From UBA5862 sp002408105 (GTDB lineage: Bacteria; Pseudomonadota; Gammaproteobacteria; Pseudomonadales; UBA5862), in the NCBI GenBank assembly GCA_034189125.1, contig JAXHVB010000078.1, positions 1-46,491 on the forward strand: a DNA stretch of 46,491 bases, given 5' to 3'. Position numbers and translations under genes: made by a program. The notes beneath the pieces are model-generated. The model made no database searches and was not told the origin of the DNA. It saw nothing but the letters and a program-made list of their open reading frames with translations. Positions 40,197 to 46,491 of the stretch are shown here, one piece after another (the first letter of the stretch is position 1; each line of letters opens with the position of its first letter).

Positions 40197-40547
40197 ATGA
40201 GCAGCAATAAATTGATTTCCGCCATCGAAGCGGAACAAACCGAAAAGGACATCCCGGATTTTGCCCCGGGAGACACTGTGGTGGTTCAGGTGCGGGTTCG
40301 CGATGGTGACCGCGAGCGTCTGCAGGCGTTTGAGGGCGTGGTGATCAGTCGGCGCAATCGAGGCATCAACTCCGCGTTCATCGTGCGCAAAATCTCCGAT
40401 GGTGTTGGCGTCGAGCGGACCTTCCAAACCTACAGTCCCCTGATCGACAGCATCACCATCAAGCGCCGTGGCGCGGTGCGGCAGTCCAAGCTCTACTATT
40501 TGCGCGAGCGTTCCGGTAAAGCGGCGCGGATTCGCGAGAAGATCTAG
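40197..40547 (+). CDS. rplS: 50S ribosomal protein L19
   Basis: This 116-residue protein contacts the 30S interface. IPDFAPGDTVVVQVRVRDGDRERLQAFEGVVISRR (residues about 19-53) and ERTFQTYSPLIDSITI are the standard L19 core, ending KLYYLRERSGKAARIREKI. GAGGAG (40182-40187) is 9 nt before the ATG. It is the last ribosomal gene of the operon and is directly followed by xerD. Confidence 0.97.
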   Translation: MSSNKLISAIEAEQTEKDIPDFAPGDTVVVQVRVRDGDRERLQAFEGVVISRRNRGINSAFIVRKISDGVGVERTFQTYSPLIDSITIKRRGAVRQSKLYYLRERSGKAARIREKI

Positions 40548-40552
40548 CGCGG

Positions 40553-41518
40553 ATGGGCAGGCCAGCGGTGGCCAACCTCGCTCCACTTGCAGCACTGCAA
40601 AAGGGCAATCGGGCACCGCTGTCGTTTGACCACCAGCAACTACTGGATGCTTTCTTGGACGCGCTCTGGCTTGAGCGCGGCCTGAGTCCCCACACGCTCA
40701 GTGCGTACAGGTCCGATCTGGCGCGCCTGCTGCAGTGGCTGGACGCAGCCCATGTCCCCATCGAAAACCTGACCCGAGCCCGTTTGCTCGACTTTCTCGC
40801 CCAGCGCATGCAAAACGGGTACAGCAGCCGTTCCACCCAGCGCTTCCTGGCCAGTGCGAGGGCCTTTTCTCGCCACCTGATCGCCCGGGGTGTGCTGGAG
40901 GCGGATCCCACCCTCAATGTGGCGAACCCGCGCATCGGTCGTCCGTTGCCCCGATCGATGACAGAGGCCGAAGTTGAAGCACTCCTGGCTGCGGCAGACC
41001 CTAGGACACCGATTGGCCTGCGCGACCGCGCTATGCTTGAACTCATGTACGCGAGTGGGCTTAGGGTGTCCGAGTTGGTGGGTCTGCGTCTCGGCCAGGT
41101 TGATTTCGACCGGGGGTTGGTGCGGGTGCTCGGCAAAGGCGGCAAGGAACGCTTGGTGCCGGTCGGAGAGGAAGCGTTGGCGTGGCTCAATCGGTACCGG
41201 GCTGAGGTGCGGGGCCGCTGGGCCACCGCCGCTTCGCGCACTGACGCGTTGTTTCCGGGCCGTGGGGGCGCACCGCTAAGCCGTCAGGCCTGTTGGTACC
41301 GGATCAAGGCCTTGGCGCGCCACGCGGGCATCGACACTGACCTGTCGCCGCACCGACTCCGCCACGCGTTTGCCACGCATTTGTTGAATCACGGCGCGGA
41401 CCTGCGTGTCGTTCAGCTGTTGCTCGGCCATGCTGACCTCTCGACGACGCAGATTTATACCCACGTCGCGAAGCATCGGCTGCAGTCACTGCATCAAAAG
41501 CACCACCCCCGCGGATAG
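40553..41518 (+). CDS. xerD: Site-specific tyrosine recombinase XerD
   Basis: This 321-residue recombinase acts with XerC at dif to resolve chromosome dimers, activated by FtsK. The N-terminal SAM-like domain (LWLERGLSPHTLSAYRSDL) and catalytic domain are complete: Arg171 in GLRVSELVGL, the KGGKER lysine, HRLRH, GHADLSTTQIYTHV and nucleophile Tyr302. XerD is preferred over XerC because the next gene is dsbC, as in E. coli and many relatives. The N-terminus has about 20 extra residues (MGRPAVANLAPL); a later start is possible. The gene starts 5 bp after rplS. Confidence 0.93.
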   Translation: MGRPAVANLAPLAALQKGNRAPLSFDHQQLLDAFLDALWLERGLSPHTLSAYRSDLARLLQWLDAAHVPIENLTRARLLDFLAQRMQNGYSSRSTQRFLASARAFSRHLIARGVLEADPTLNVANPRIGRPLPRSMTEAEVEALLAAADPRTPIGLRDRAMLELMYASGLRVSELVGLRLGQVDFDRGLVRVLGKGGKERLVPVGEEALAWLNRYRAEVRGRWATAASRTDALFPGRGGAPLSRQACWYRIKALARHAGIDTDLSPHRLRHAFATHLLNHGADLRVVQLLLGHADLSTTQIYTHVAKHRLQSLHQKHHPRG

Positions 41519-41527
41519 CGGGGTGGT
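41502..41527. terminator. Hairpin spanning the xerD stop
   Basis: ACCAC/GTGGT and CCC-GC/GC-GGG pairs form an about 10-bp stem with one bulged C and a 5-nt loop (GGATA). It overlaps the xerD stop codon and ends 84 bp before dsbC. No clear U-tract follows. Confidence 0.45.
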
Positions 41528-41611
41528 TCGGCAGCCGCTGCTGCCCTATGCTCTGTGGCTTGACGGGGCGGTTTACCATGCAAAATAGCGTTTGGGAAGG
41601 AGTGCGGTGTC

Positions 41612-42367
41612 ATGTCAAAGATTCGATGGTTCGCGCAACGACTTGTTGTGGGGCTGATTCTTTCTGGGTCCATGCCCCTCGCGTTCGCTGAGGGCGAGGC
41701 GACGGCGGTCGACACCATTCGCGAGCGCATCGGCGGTGCGAACCCCAGACTGACTGTGGCGAATGTCGCGGCCACCGAAGTGGAAGGTCTATATCGAGTG
41801 CAAACTGCGCAGGGGCCGGTGTTGTACGCCACGGCCGATGGAGGCCACTTTGTGGTTGGCGAACTCTATGCAGTCACGGAGGCAGGTTTCGTGAACCTCA
41901 GCCAACGCGCCATGAACAGCAGTCGGACAGAACGCCTGCAGGCGGTGCCCGAGGAAGATTTGGTGGTGTTTTCTTCGCCGGACGCGCAGACGCGGGTGTA
42001 TGTGTTCACTGACGTTGACTGCCCCTTCTGCAGCAAGATGCACGAGCAGATGGCCTCCATCCACAAGCAAGGCATTGAAGTCGCCTACGTTGCGTTTCCG
42101 CGCAACGGACCTGGATCACCCACTTACCGCAAGATGGTATCGATCTGGTGCGCCGAGGACCGCAAGGCGGCCATGACGGCCTCCAAAGCCGGGCGCGCGG
42201 TCAAGTCCACAGAGTGCGCCAACCCCGTGGCCCAGCAGTTCCGGTTGGGTCTGGAGCTTGGCGTTCAGGCGACCCCGAGTGTCGTGCTTGAGGACGGACG
42301 CTTGATCTCTGGGTTTGTGTCCGCCGAGCACTTGCGTGACATGATCGCCCAGGGCGAGGGTGGATGA
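41612..42367 (+). CDS. dsbC: Thiol:disulfide interchange protein DsbC
   Basis: This 251-residue periplasmic isomerase shuffles wrong disulfide bonds; DsbD keeps it reduced. The signal peptide (VVGLILSGSMPLAFA, cut near residue 26) precedes the N-terminal dimerisation domain (about 30-90) and the thioredoxin domain with the active site CPFC, Cys137 and Cys140, in FTDVDCPFCSKMHEQM. VQATPSVVLEDGRLISGF holds the cis-Pro. AAGGAG (41597-41602) is 9 nt before the ATG. The xerD-dsbC order is conserved in relatives. Confidence 0.95.
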   Translation: MSKIRWFAQRLVVGLILSGSMPLAFAEGEATAVDTIRERIGGANPRLTVANVAATEVEGLYRVQTAQGPVLYATADGGHFVVGELYAVTEAGFVNLSQRAMNSSRTERLQAVPEEDLVVFSSPDAQTRVYVFTDVDCPFCSKMHEQMASIHKQGIEVAYVAFPRNGPGSPTYRKMVSIWCAEDRKAAMTASKAGRAVKSTECANPVAQQFRLGLELGVQATPSVVLEDGRLISGFVSAEHLRDMIAQGEGG

Positions 42368-42406
42368 AGTGCTTGGGTTGGGTCCTGACGGCTGTAGTGG
42401 AGCTGG

Positions 42407-43189
42407 TTAGAACCGGTACCTTAGGCGAGTGAGGTACTCCCAGTCGGTGTGATCCACTTTCGCGGGCGGCGCGCTGTCGTGAGAGACGACCAAGTCCATC
42501 ACCAGTTCCAGTGCCTGGGTCATGGGTACGCTGACGCTGAGGTGTTGCAGCAACCGGACATCCTCGAGGTCGTCGAGCGCAGGCTGCAGGTAACTGCCGC
42601 TGGAAAGGCTCAGGCCTTGGCCGAACCTGTGGCGAACCACGGCGTACAGGTTGCCCCTCCAGGTGTGGGTCTTCTGCTCGGGTTCGGTTTCCGTGGCGTC
42701 CAACTGCTCACGCTCATAGAACGCGCCCAGGCCCCCCGCAGTCGAGGGCGTCTCTGCGGGCGAGCTGGGGTCACGATGGCGCACCCCCAACCCAAGCAAC
42801 TCTCGACTTCCGAGGCGGGTAAACCGATTCTGTTGCCACTGGCCGTAGGTGTCCCATTGCCACTCAGGGGCGGACTGCCACGGCTTGAGGGCCCGCAGAT
42901 GCACAAATGCCTTGTCGGTGTCAGCCACTCCATCTACTGACCCGTATGCGTAGCTGCCCAGCAGGTGGTAGGTTGCGGCCTCCCCACCATGGCTGAGGCG
43001 GGCACCTGCTTCTACACTGCGTTCCACTGTATTGCCGCCAGATCCGGAGAGGGAGAGGTCGAGTTCGCCCCCCCAGCCGTGACTGACATCGGCAAGGTGC
43101 AGGTCCGCCATGGTGGTTACGGCGCTGGTCCAGGAGGATGTGCACAGCGCTGTGACCGCCAACGCCTGGCACAAGGGGGTGGATTTCAC
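42407..43189 (-). CDS. DUF481 outer-membrane beta-barrel protein
   Basis: This 260-residue protein has a signal peptide (MKSTPLCQALAVTALCTSSW, cut near residue 30) and repeated amphipathic strands, including GELDLSLSGSGGNTVERSVEAGARLSH, seen around residues 40-66, which is the DUF481 opening, and ends in the terminal Phe of RLRYRF typical of outer-membrane barrels. No substrate is known; some members respond to salt or acid. GTG 43189 with GGAGG at 43198-43202 (8 nt) is preferred over a TTG five codons upstream that lies on the SD itself. It is convergent with dsbC and divergent from the acidic protein. Confidence 0.85.
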   Translation of the reverse strand: MKSTPLCQALAVTALCTSSWTSAVTTMADLHLADVSHGWGGELDLSLSGSGGNTVERSVEAGARLSHGGEAATYHLLGSYAYGSVDGVADTDKAFVHLRALKPWQSAPEWQWDTYGQWQQNRFTRLGSRELLGLGVRHRDPSSPAETPSTAGGLGAFYEREQLDATETEPEQKTHTWRGNLYAVVRHRFGQGLSLSSGSYLQPALDDLEDVRLLQHLSVSVPMTQALELVMDLVVSHDSAPPAKVDHTDWEYLTRLRYRF

Positions 43190-43347
43190 GCGGTCGACCT
43201 CCAATGGTCGCGTAAAGGACGCGCGATGGTATCAATGGATTGTTGGATTGCAAGTGGGGCGCAACCGATTGACCTCGGCGGTTGGGGTTCTCATGCTTGG
43301 ACGCAGCGCGTTGCGATGCAACTCGACAGTGGTCGAGGAGGTGACCG

Positions 43348-43659
43348 ATGAACGAGATCGACCCGATTCAAGACACTTGGTACAGCGATCTGCAGCGTGG
43401 CCTCAGTTTTCAAGTGGTGGAGGTCGAAGCGCAGTTGGTCGAGGTGCAGTACCTCGACGGGGAGCTTGACGCTTTCGACAGGGATGAATGGCAGTTGCTG
43501 GAGCTGGAAATCATTGCGCCGCCCGAAGATCCGCTGGCGCCTTACGAAGCGCTGGATTTGCTCGACCTGCCTGAGGGTATGCTCCCCGAAGCGGAAGATG
43601 ACGAAGCGTCCGGTCTGTCGACCCCCGACGGCGACGACGGGGAAAACGAACTCGAGTGA
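43348..43659 (+). CDS. Small acidic conserved protein
   Basis: This 103-residue protein has a folded-looking core in the first 55 residues (QDTWYSDLQRGLSFQVVEVEAQLVEVQYLDGELDAFDRDEW, here split across positions 8-48) and a strongly acidic tail (EAEDDEASG, DGDDGENELE). The core pattern of WY-x-DL-x-G-x-x-F-x-V resembles small uncharacterised gammaproteobacterial proteins (DUF6763-like), but I am not certain. GAGGAGG (43335-43341) is 6 nt before the ATG. Its stop overlaps the start of the PRPP-synthetase homologue (GTGA), so they are translationally coupled. Confidence 0.8.
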   Translation: MNEIDPIQDTWYSDLQRGLSFQVVEVEAQLVEVQYLDGELDAFDRDEWQLLELEIIAPPEDPLAPYEALDLLDLPEGMLPEAEDDEASGLSTPDGDDGENELE

Positions 43660-44645
43660 CTGCTCCGGACCCACTGTTGTTTGCGTTGGACGGTGCCACC
43701 ACACTCGGGCCGGCGGTTGCCCGAGAGATGGGCATCGATTGCGCGCCCTTGGAGCTGCGCGTGTTCACCGATGGCGAGCACAAGTTGCGTCCGCTCCGAA
43801 GTGTTGCGGGCGCCTCGGTGGTGGTGTTGCAGCAACTGCACGCGGACGCGCGCGCCAGCCTCAACGACCGGCTGGTCCAGACCCTGTTTTTTGTTTCGAC
43901 ACTCAAAGACGCCGGAGCGAGCCGCGTGACCCTCGCGGTGCCGTACTTGCCCTATGCACGCAAGGATCGGCGCACCAAACCCCAAGACCCATTGAGTCTG
44001 CGCTACCTTGCACAATGGATCGAGGTTTCCGGGTGTGATGCCGTGCTTTGCGTCGAGGCGCACAACCTGGCGGCGGCCCAAAACGCATTTCGCGTTCGGT
44101 TTGAAGCGCTCGCGATGACGCCGCTCTGGGTGCGCTGGCTGGGCGATCAGTGCGACGGTCCATTGACCCTGGTGGCGCCTGATGTGGGGGGCATGAAACG
44201 CGTGGATGCACTCGCGCGGGCGCTGGGGCGCCGTCGATCGGGACCGGTGACCACGGCGCTGGTCGAAAAACGCCGCAGCGGCGGAAAATTGAGTGGAACG
44301 CGCCTGTTGGGAGAGGTGTGTGGCACCGCGGTAGTGGTCGACGACATGCTGGCATCGGGTGCCACCATGGTGCGGGCTGCTGAGGCTGCCTTGGCGGCTG
44401 GGGCCGATCGGGTTTGGGCGCTGGCGACCCATGGGTTGTTCACCGGTGATGCACCGCTGTTGCTGGAACGGGCACCGATTGACCGGGTGTTGGTCACCAA
44501 CAGCCTGCCACTGGAGCGGCTTAAGGACTCGCCGATCGCGCGCCGGGTTGAGGTGGTGGACCTGGCGCCTGATGTGGCGGCAGCCGCGGTCCGCTTGAGT
44601 CTCGGCAGCGGCGTCGACGCACTCGGCATCGACTCGGAAGACTGA
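43656..44645 (+). CDS. Ribose-phosphate pyrophosphokinase homologue (divergent Prs)
   Basis: This 329-residue protein is homologous to PRPP synthetase, which makes PRPP from ribose 5-phosphate and ATP. Conserved motifs are APDVGGMKRVDALARAL, VEKRRSGGKLSG, and the PRPP loop VVVDDMLASGATMV. Differences from canonical Prs: DLHAEQIQGFF is replaced by VEAHNLAAAQNAF (His136 retained, Asp to Glu134), and the ribose-phosphate loop DTGGT is ASGAT. It is therefore a paralogue type found near nucleotide-salvage genes rather than the main Prs. GTG 43656 overlaps the preceding stop. It is convergent with the kinase-like gene. Confidence 0.88.
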   Translation: MTAPDPLLFALDGATTLGPAVAREMGIDCAPLELRVFTDGEHKLRPLRSVAGASVVVLQQLHADARASLNDRLVQTLFFVSTLKDAGASRVTLAVPYLPYARKDRRTKPQDPLSLRYLAQWIEVSGCDAVLCVEAHNLAAAQNAFRVRFEALAMTPLWVRWLGDQCDGPLTLVAPDVGGMKRVDALARALGRRRSGPVTTALVEKRRSGGKLSGTRLLGEVCGTAVVVDDMLASGATMVRAAEAALAAGADRVWALATHGLFTGDAPLLLERAPIDRVLVTNSLPLERLKDSPIARRVEVVDLAPDVAAAAVRLSLGSGVDALGIDSED

Positions 44646-44653
44646 CGTCTGGG

Positions 44654-45691
44654 TTACGGCGGTTTCCAGCGTCCGGTCAGCGCCTTTTCCGCGGCAGCGA
44701 GATAGCCTTCGGCGCGGACCACCCAGGCTGCGCTGCTCAATGTCGGCCCTGGGGTCCGCAAGTGTCGCAGCGCCAAGCATGCCCACAGCAGTGCCCGATG
44801 CGCCCGATACAGCCGCAGCAGCCTGGTTGTGGGACGGTCGCCACTGGCGCGCAGGTAGCTGTCGAGCAGGCCACTGGCGAAGTCGTCGGCTTCGAGCCGG
44901 CTGCACTCGAGCGCCAGGAACCCGATCTCATCCGCGGGGTCGACCATGCGCAGGGCACGGTCGAACTCCAGGCAATCGATGATGGACACCCGGTGCTTGA
45001 GCAGATACACATGCTCAGGGCGCAGGTCCCCGTGGCCCTCGACGACCCGGCCGGCCGACGCCCGCTCCACCATTTCACTGCCGCATTGGGTCACCTGGTG
45101 CTCGAACTCTGCGACGAGCCGCACGGTGTCCGGTGCAGCGACCAAGGAATGCACCCCCTGCAAGGCGTGGTACAGGCGGCGCACCCGGTTCTGAAGTGCA
45201 AGTGGATAGCCACTGGGTTGGCGCAACCTTGGTGCGGTCGCGTACAGGGCGAGTAGAGGTTCCAGAACCGCAGATGGGTCGGGCGGCTGGTCGGTGGCGA
45301 TGTGTGCCTCCAGCGTGGCTGTATGGGGCAGCCGCTGCATGCGCACCAGGCAGTCGACCGGGCGACCGCTGGTGTCGATTCGCAGTGCGCCGTCCGGCCT
45401 GGCGCAAAGCAGCGATACCCCTTGGTACACGCCGGTTGCCAGGCGCCGATTGAGGCGCACCTCCAGCGCGCAATTGCGCCGACGCTGGGCAAGGGCAGGT
45501 GCATCGAAGTTGCTATCGAACTGGGGAGTTTTCAGTTTGTAGGCGTGTTCGGGGGTGAGGAACACGCAGTTCATTGTGGTATCGATGACCCCGATGGGTG
45601 TGCCCGCGTTGAGGCCGTAGGTTTCTGGGTGCATCAGCGCCGCCCGGCGGCTTGGGTGTGGGTGGCCCTGTACCAGGGCACGGCCGTTCAT
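44654..45691 (-). CDS. Aminoglycoside-phosphotransferase-fold kinase
   Basis: This 345-residue protein resembles the phosphotransferase part of COG2187-type proteins: MHPETYGL-like opening, HAYKLKTPQFDSNFD (the ATP-lysine region), and the Brenner motif GHGDLRPEHVYL with His220 and Asp222, followed by IIDCLEFD (metal-binding Asp). In many genomes it is fused to a P-loop kinase domain, absent here. Resistance to aminoglycosides is not implied; the substrate is unknown. ATG 45691 overlaps the upstream stop (ATGA), which decides the start against longer frames. It is cotranscribed with the phosphoribosyltransferase gene. Confidence 0.85.
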   Translation of the reverse strand: MNGRALVQGHPHPSRRAALMHPETYGLNAGTPIGVIDTTMNCVFLTPEHAYKLKTPQFDSNFDAPALAQRRRNCALEVRLNRRLATGVYQGVSLLCARPDGALRIDTSGRPVDCLVRMQRLPHTATLEAHIATDQPPDPSAVLEPLLALYATAPRLRQPSGYPLALQNRVRRLYHALQGVHSLVAAPDTVRLVAEFEHQVTQCGSEMVERASAGRVVEGHGDLRPEHVYLLKHRVSIIDCLEFDRALRMVDPADEIGFLALECSRLEADDFASGLLDSYLRASGDRPTTRLLRLYRAHRALLWACLALRHLRTPGPTLSSAAWVVRAEGYLAAAEKALTGRWKPP

Positions 45692-46389
45692 GGTGCTACC
45701 GGTGATGGGTGGCGGCGGACGGCGTTTAGAAGTCTCAGCACCTCGCTGTCGGTGAGTTGAGGGAACTGTTCGTAGTACGCCCCAACTGCACCCAGAAAGG
45801 ACGTTGGGCGCCACACTGCGATGACCCTGTCGACTTCTGCCTCCAGCGCCTGGGCGGTGTCATCGGCGATGATGGGCACCGCGATCACAATTCGTTCAGC
45901 CTCGCGCGCCTGAACGTCTTTGATGGCTGCACGCATGGTCAAACCAGTGGCCACTCCATCGTCGACCAACAGCGCCTCGTGGCCCCGCAGCGTGGAGGGC
46001 GCTGCACCGCCAAGGTAGCGGTCGCGCCGTCGGCGCGCTTCGGTCCGTGCGGCGGCTTCCGCCTCGCCCAGCCATCCGGGATCCAGGTGGGCGAGGGCGG
46101 CAGGGTCCGGAACGACCGCGCCTTGCTCGCCAACGGCTGCGACGGCGAATTCTGGGTTGCCTGGGTGGCCGATTTTGCGGGGCAATGCGAGGTCCAGGGG
46201 CAGGTTCAGCCGCTCGCAGATGGGCACCGCGACGGCCACGCCGCCCCGGGGCAGCGCCAGTACCACAGCCGTCCGGGTGACTTCTGGCGCAAGCAGGTCA
46301 GCGAGTTGGCGGCCTGCATCGTTGCGGTCGTGAAAACGAGGCACTGGCTGCTCCGCTGGGGCCGGGCCCGATGGGCCAAGTTGTCTCAC
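45688..46389 (-). CDS. Predicted phosphoribosyltransferase (COG1926 type)
   Basis: This 233-residue protein has a type I phosphoribosyltransferase fold: RFHDRNDAGRQLADLL at the start, VLALPRGGVAVAVPICERL, LPRKIGHPGNPEFAVAAVGE, and the PRPP-binding loop ALLVDDGVATGLTM. This group is often encoded alone or near kinase genes, and its base substrate is unknown. GTG 46389 (MRQLGPSG) is the best start; SD is weak. Its stop overlaps the start of the kinase-like gene. The 102 bp beyond it to the window end shows nothing recognisable. Confidence 0.88.
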   Translation of the reverse strand: MRQLGPSGPAPAEQPVPRFHDRNDAGRQLADLLAPEVTRTAVVLALPRGGVAVAVPICERLNLPLDLALPRKIGHPGNPEFAVAAVGEQGAVVPDPAALAHLDPGWLGEAEAAARTEARRRRDRYLGGAAPSTLRGHEALLVDDGVATGLTMRAAIKDVQAREAERIVIAVPIIADDTAQALEAEVDRVIAVWRPTSFLGAVGAYYEQFPQLTDSEVLRLLNAVRRHPSPVAP

Positions 46390-46491
46390 TCACCCTAACA
46401 TAGAGCGCCTGGGAGCACTCAATTGACTTGGATTGGGGCCTGTCATAAGGTTCGCCGTTTTCGCGTTGGCCATTCAGGTCAGTGGATTCAC

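Noticed and set aside
1..46491. CRISPR array, tRNA, rRNA or insertion sequence
   Set aside because: No regularly spaced repeats, no cloverleaf-like sequences and no transposase were found. XerD is the chromosomal dif recombinase in its conserved place, not a mobile-element integrase.

Overview
The window is a GC-rich, densely coded stretch of chromosome from a gammaproteobacterium, probably marine or halotolerant. The best evidence is conserved gene order: ffh-rpsP-rimM-trmD-rplS-xerD-dsbC at 37075-42367, with a ypjD/corB pair divergent from ffh, and tadA overlapping purL at 3305-7701. An ectoine hydroxylase, VPLPA/PEP-CTERM proteins, a TonB siderophore receptor and acyl-CoA/CoA-transferase genes suit a Gram-negative aerobe from seawater or a saline site. 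I cannot name the species. GTG and TTG starts are common, so many starts below were chosen from Shine-Dalgarno (SD) spacing and family length. No rRNA, tRNA, CRISPR array, insertion sequence or prophage was seen.

Layout. 1-3300: terminator of an upstream gene, an MscS-type channel, and a RhlE-type helicase. 3305-7701: tadA and purL. 7941-12145: Fur-box-linked iron uptake set (TonB receptor, small membrane protein, PepSY membrane protein). 12275-14801: small conserved proteins, a DUF2254 membrane protein and an EF-hand protein. 14965-18827: FadD-type acyl-CoA synthetase, prmB, and an opposite-strand methyltransferase/Nudix pair. 18978-21314: Atm1-type ABC exporter and ogt, convergent.

21476-26693 is the most unusual part. 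Three minus-strand genes encode a PhoX-like protein with a PEP-CTERM tail, a two-haem c-type cytochrome ending in thrombospondin-3/dockerin-like calcium repeats, and a cohesin-like protein with a VPLPA-CTERM tail. A divergent single-domain globin follows, with a near-consensus FNR/Anr box between it and the cassette. Cohesin and dockerin are known partner domains, so the cassette may build a calcium-dependent, surface-tethered redox complex. That is an inference.

26764-34733: an ectoine hydroxylase without ectABC in view, a MOSC protein with a DUF3135 protein, a gamma-carbonic-anhydrase/DUF1289/purT operon, and two tandem CaiB/BaiF CoA-transferases with a glutathione S-transferase. In the CoA-transferase pair only the second keeps the catalytic Asp by my alignment. 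34730-42367 is the conserved housekeeping block. 42407-46389: a DUF481 outer-membrane protein, a small acidic protein coupled to a divergent PRPP-synthetase homologue, and an operon of a predicted phosphoribosyltransferase and a phosphotransferase-fold kinase.
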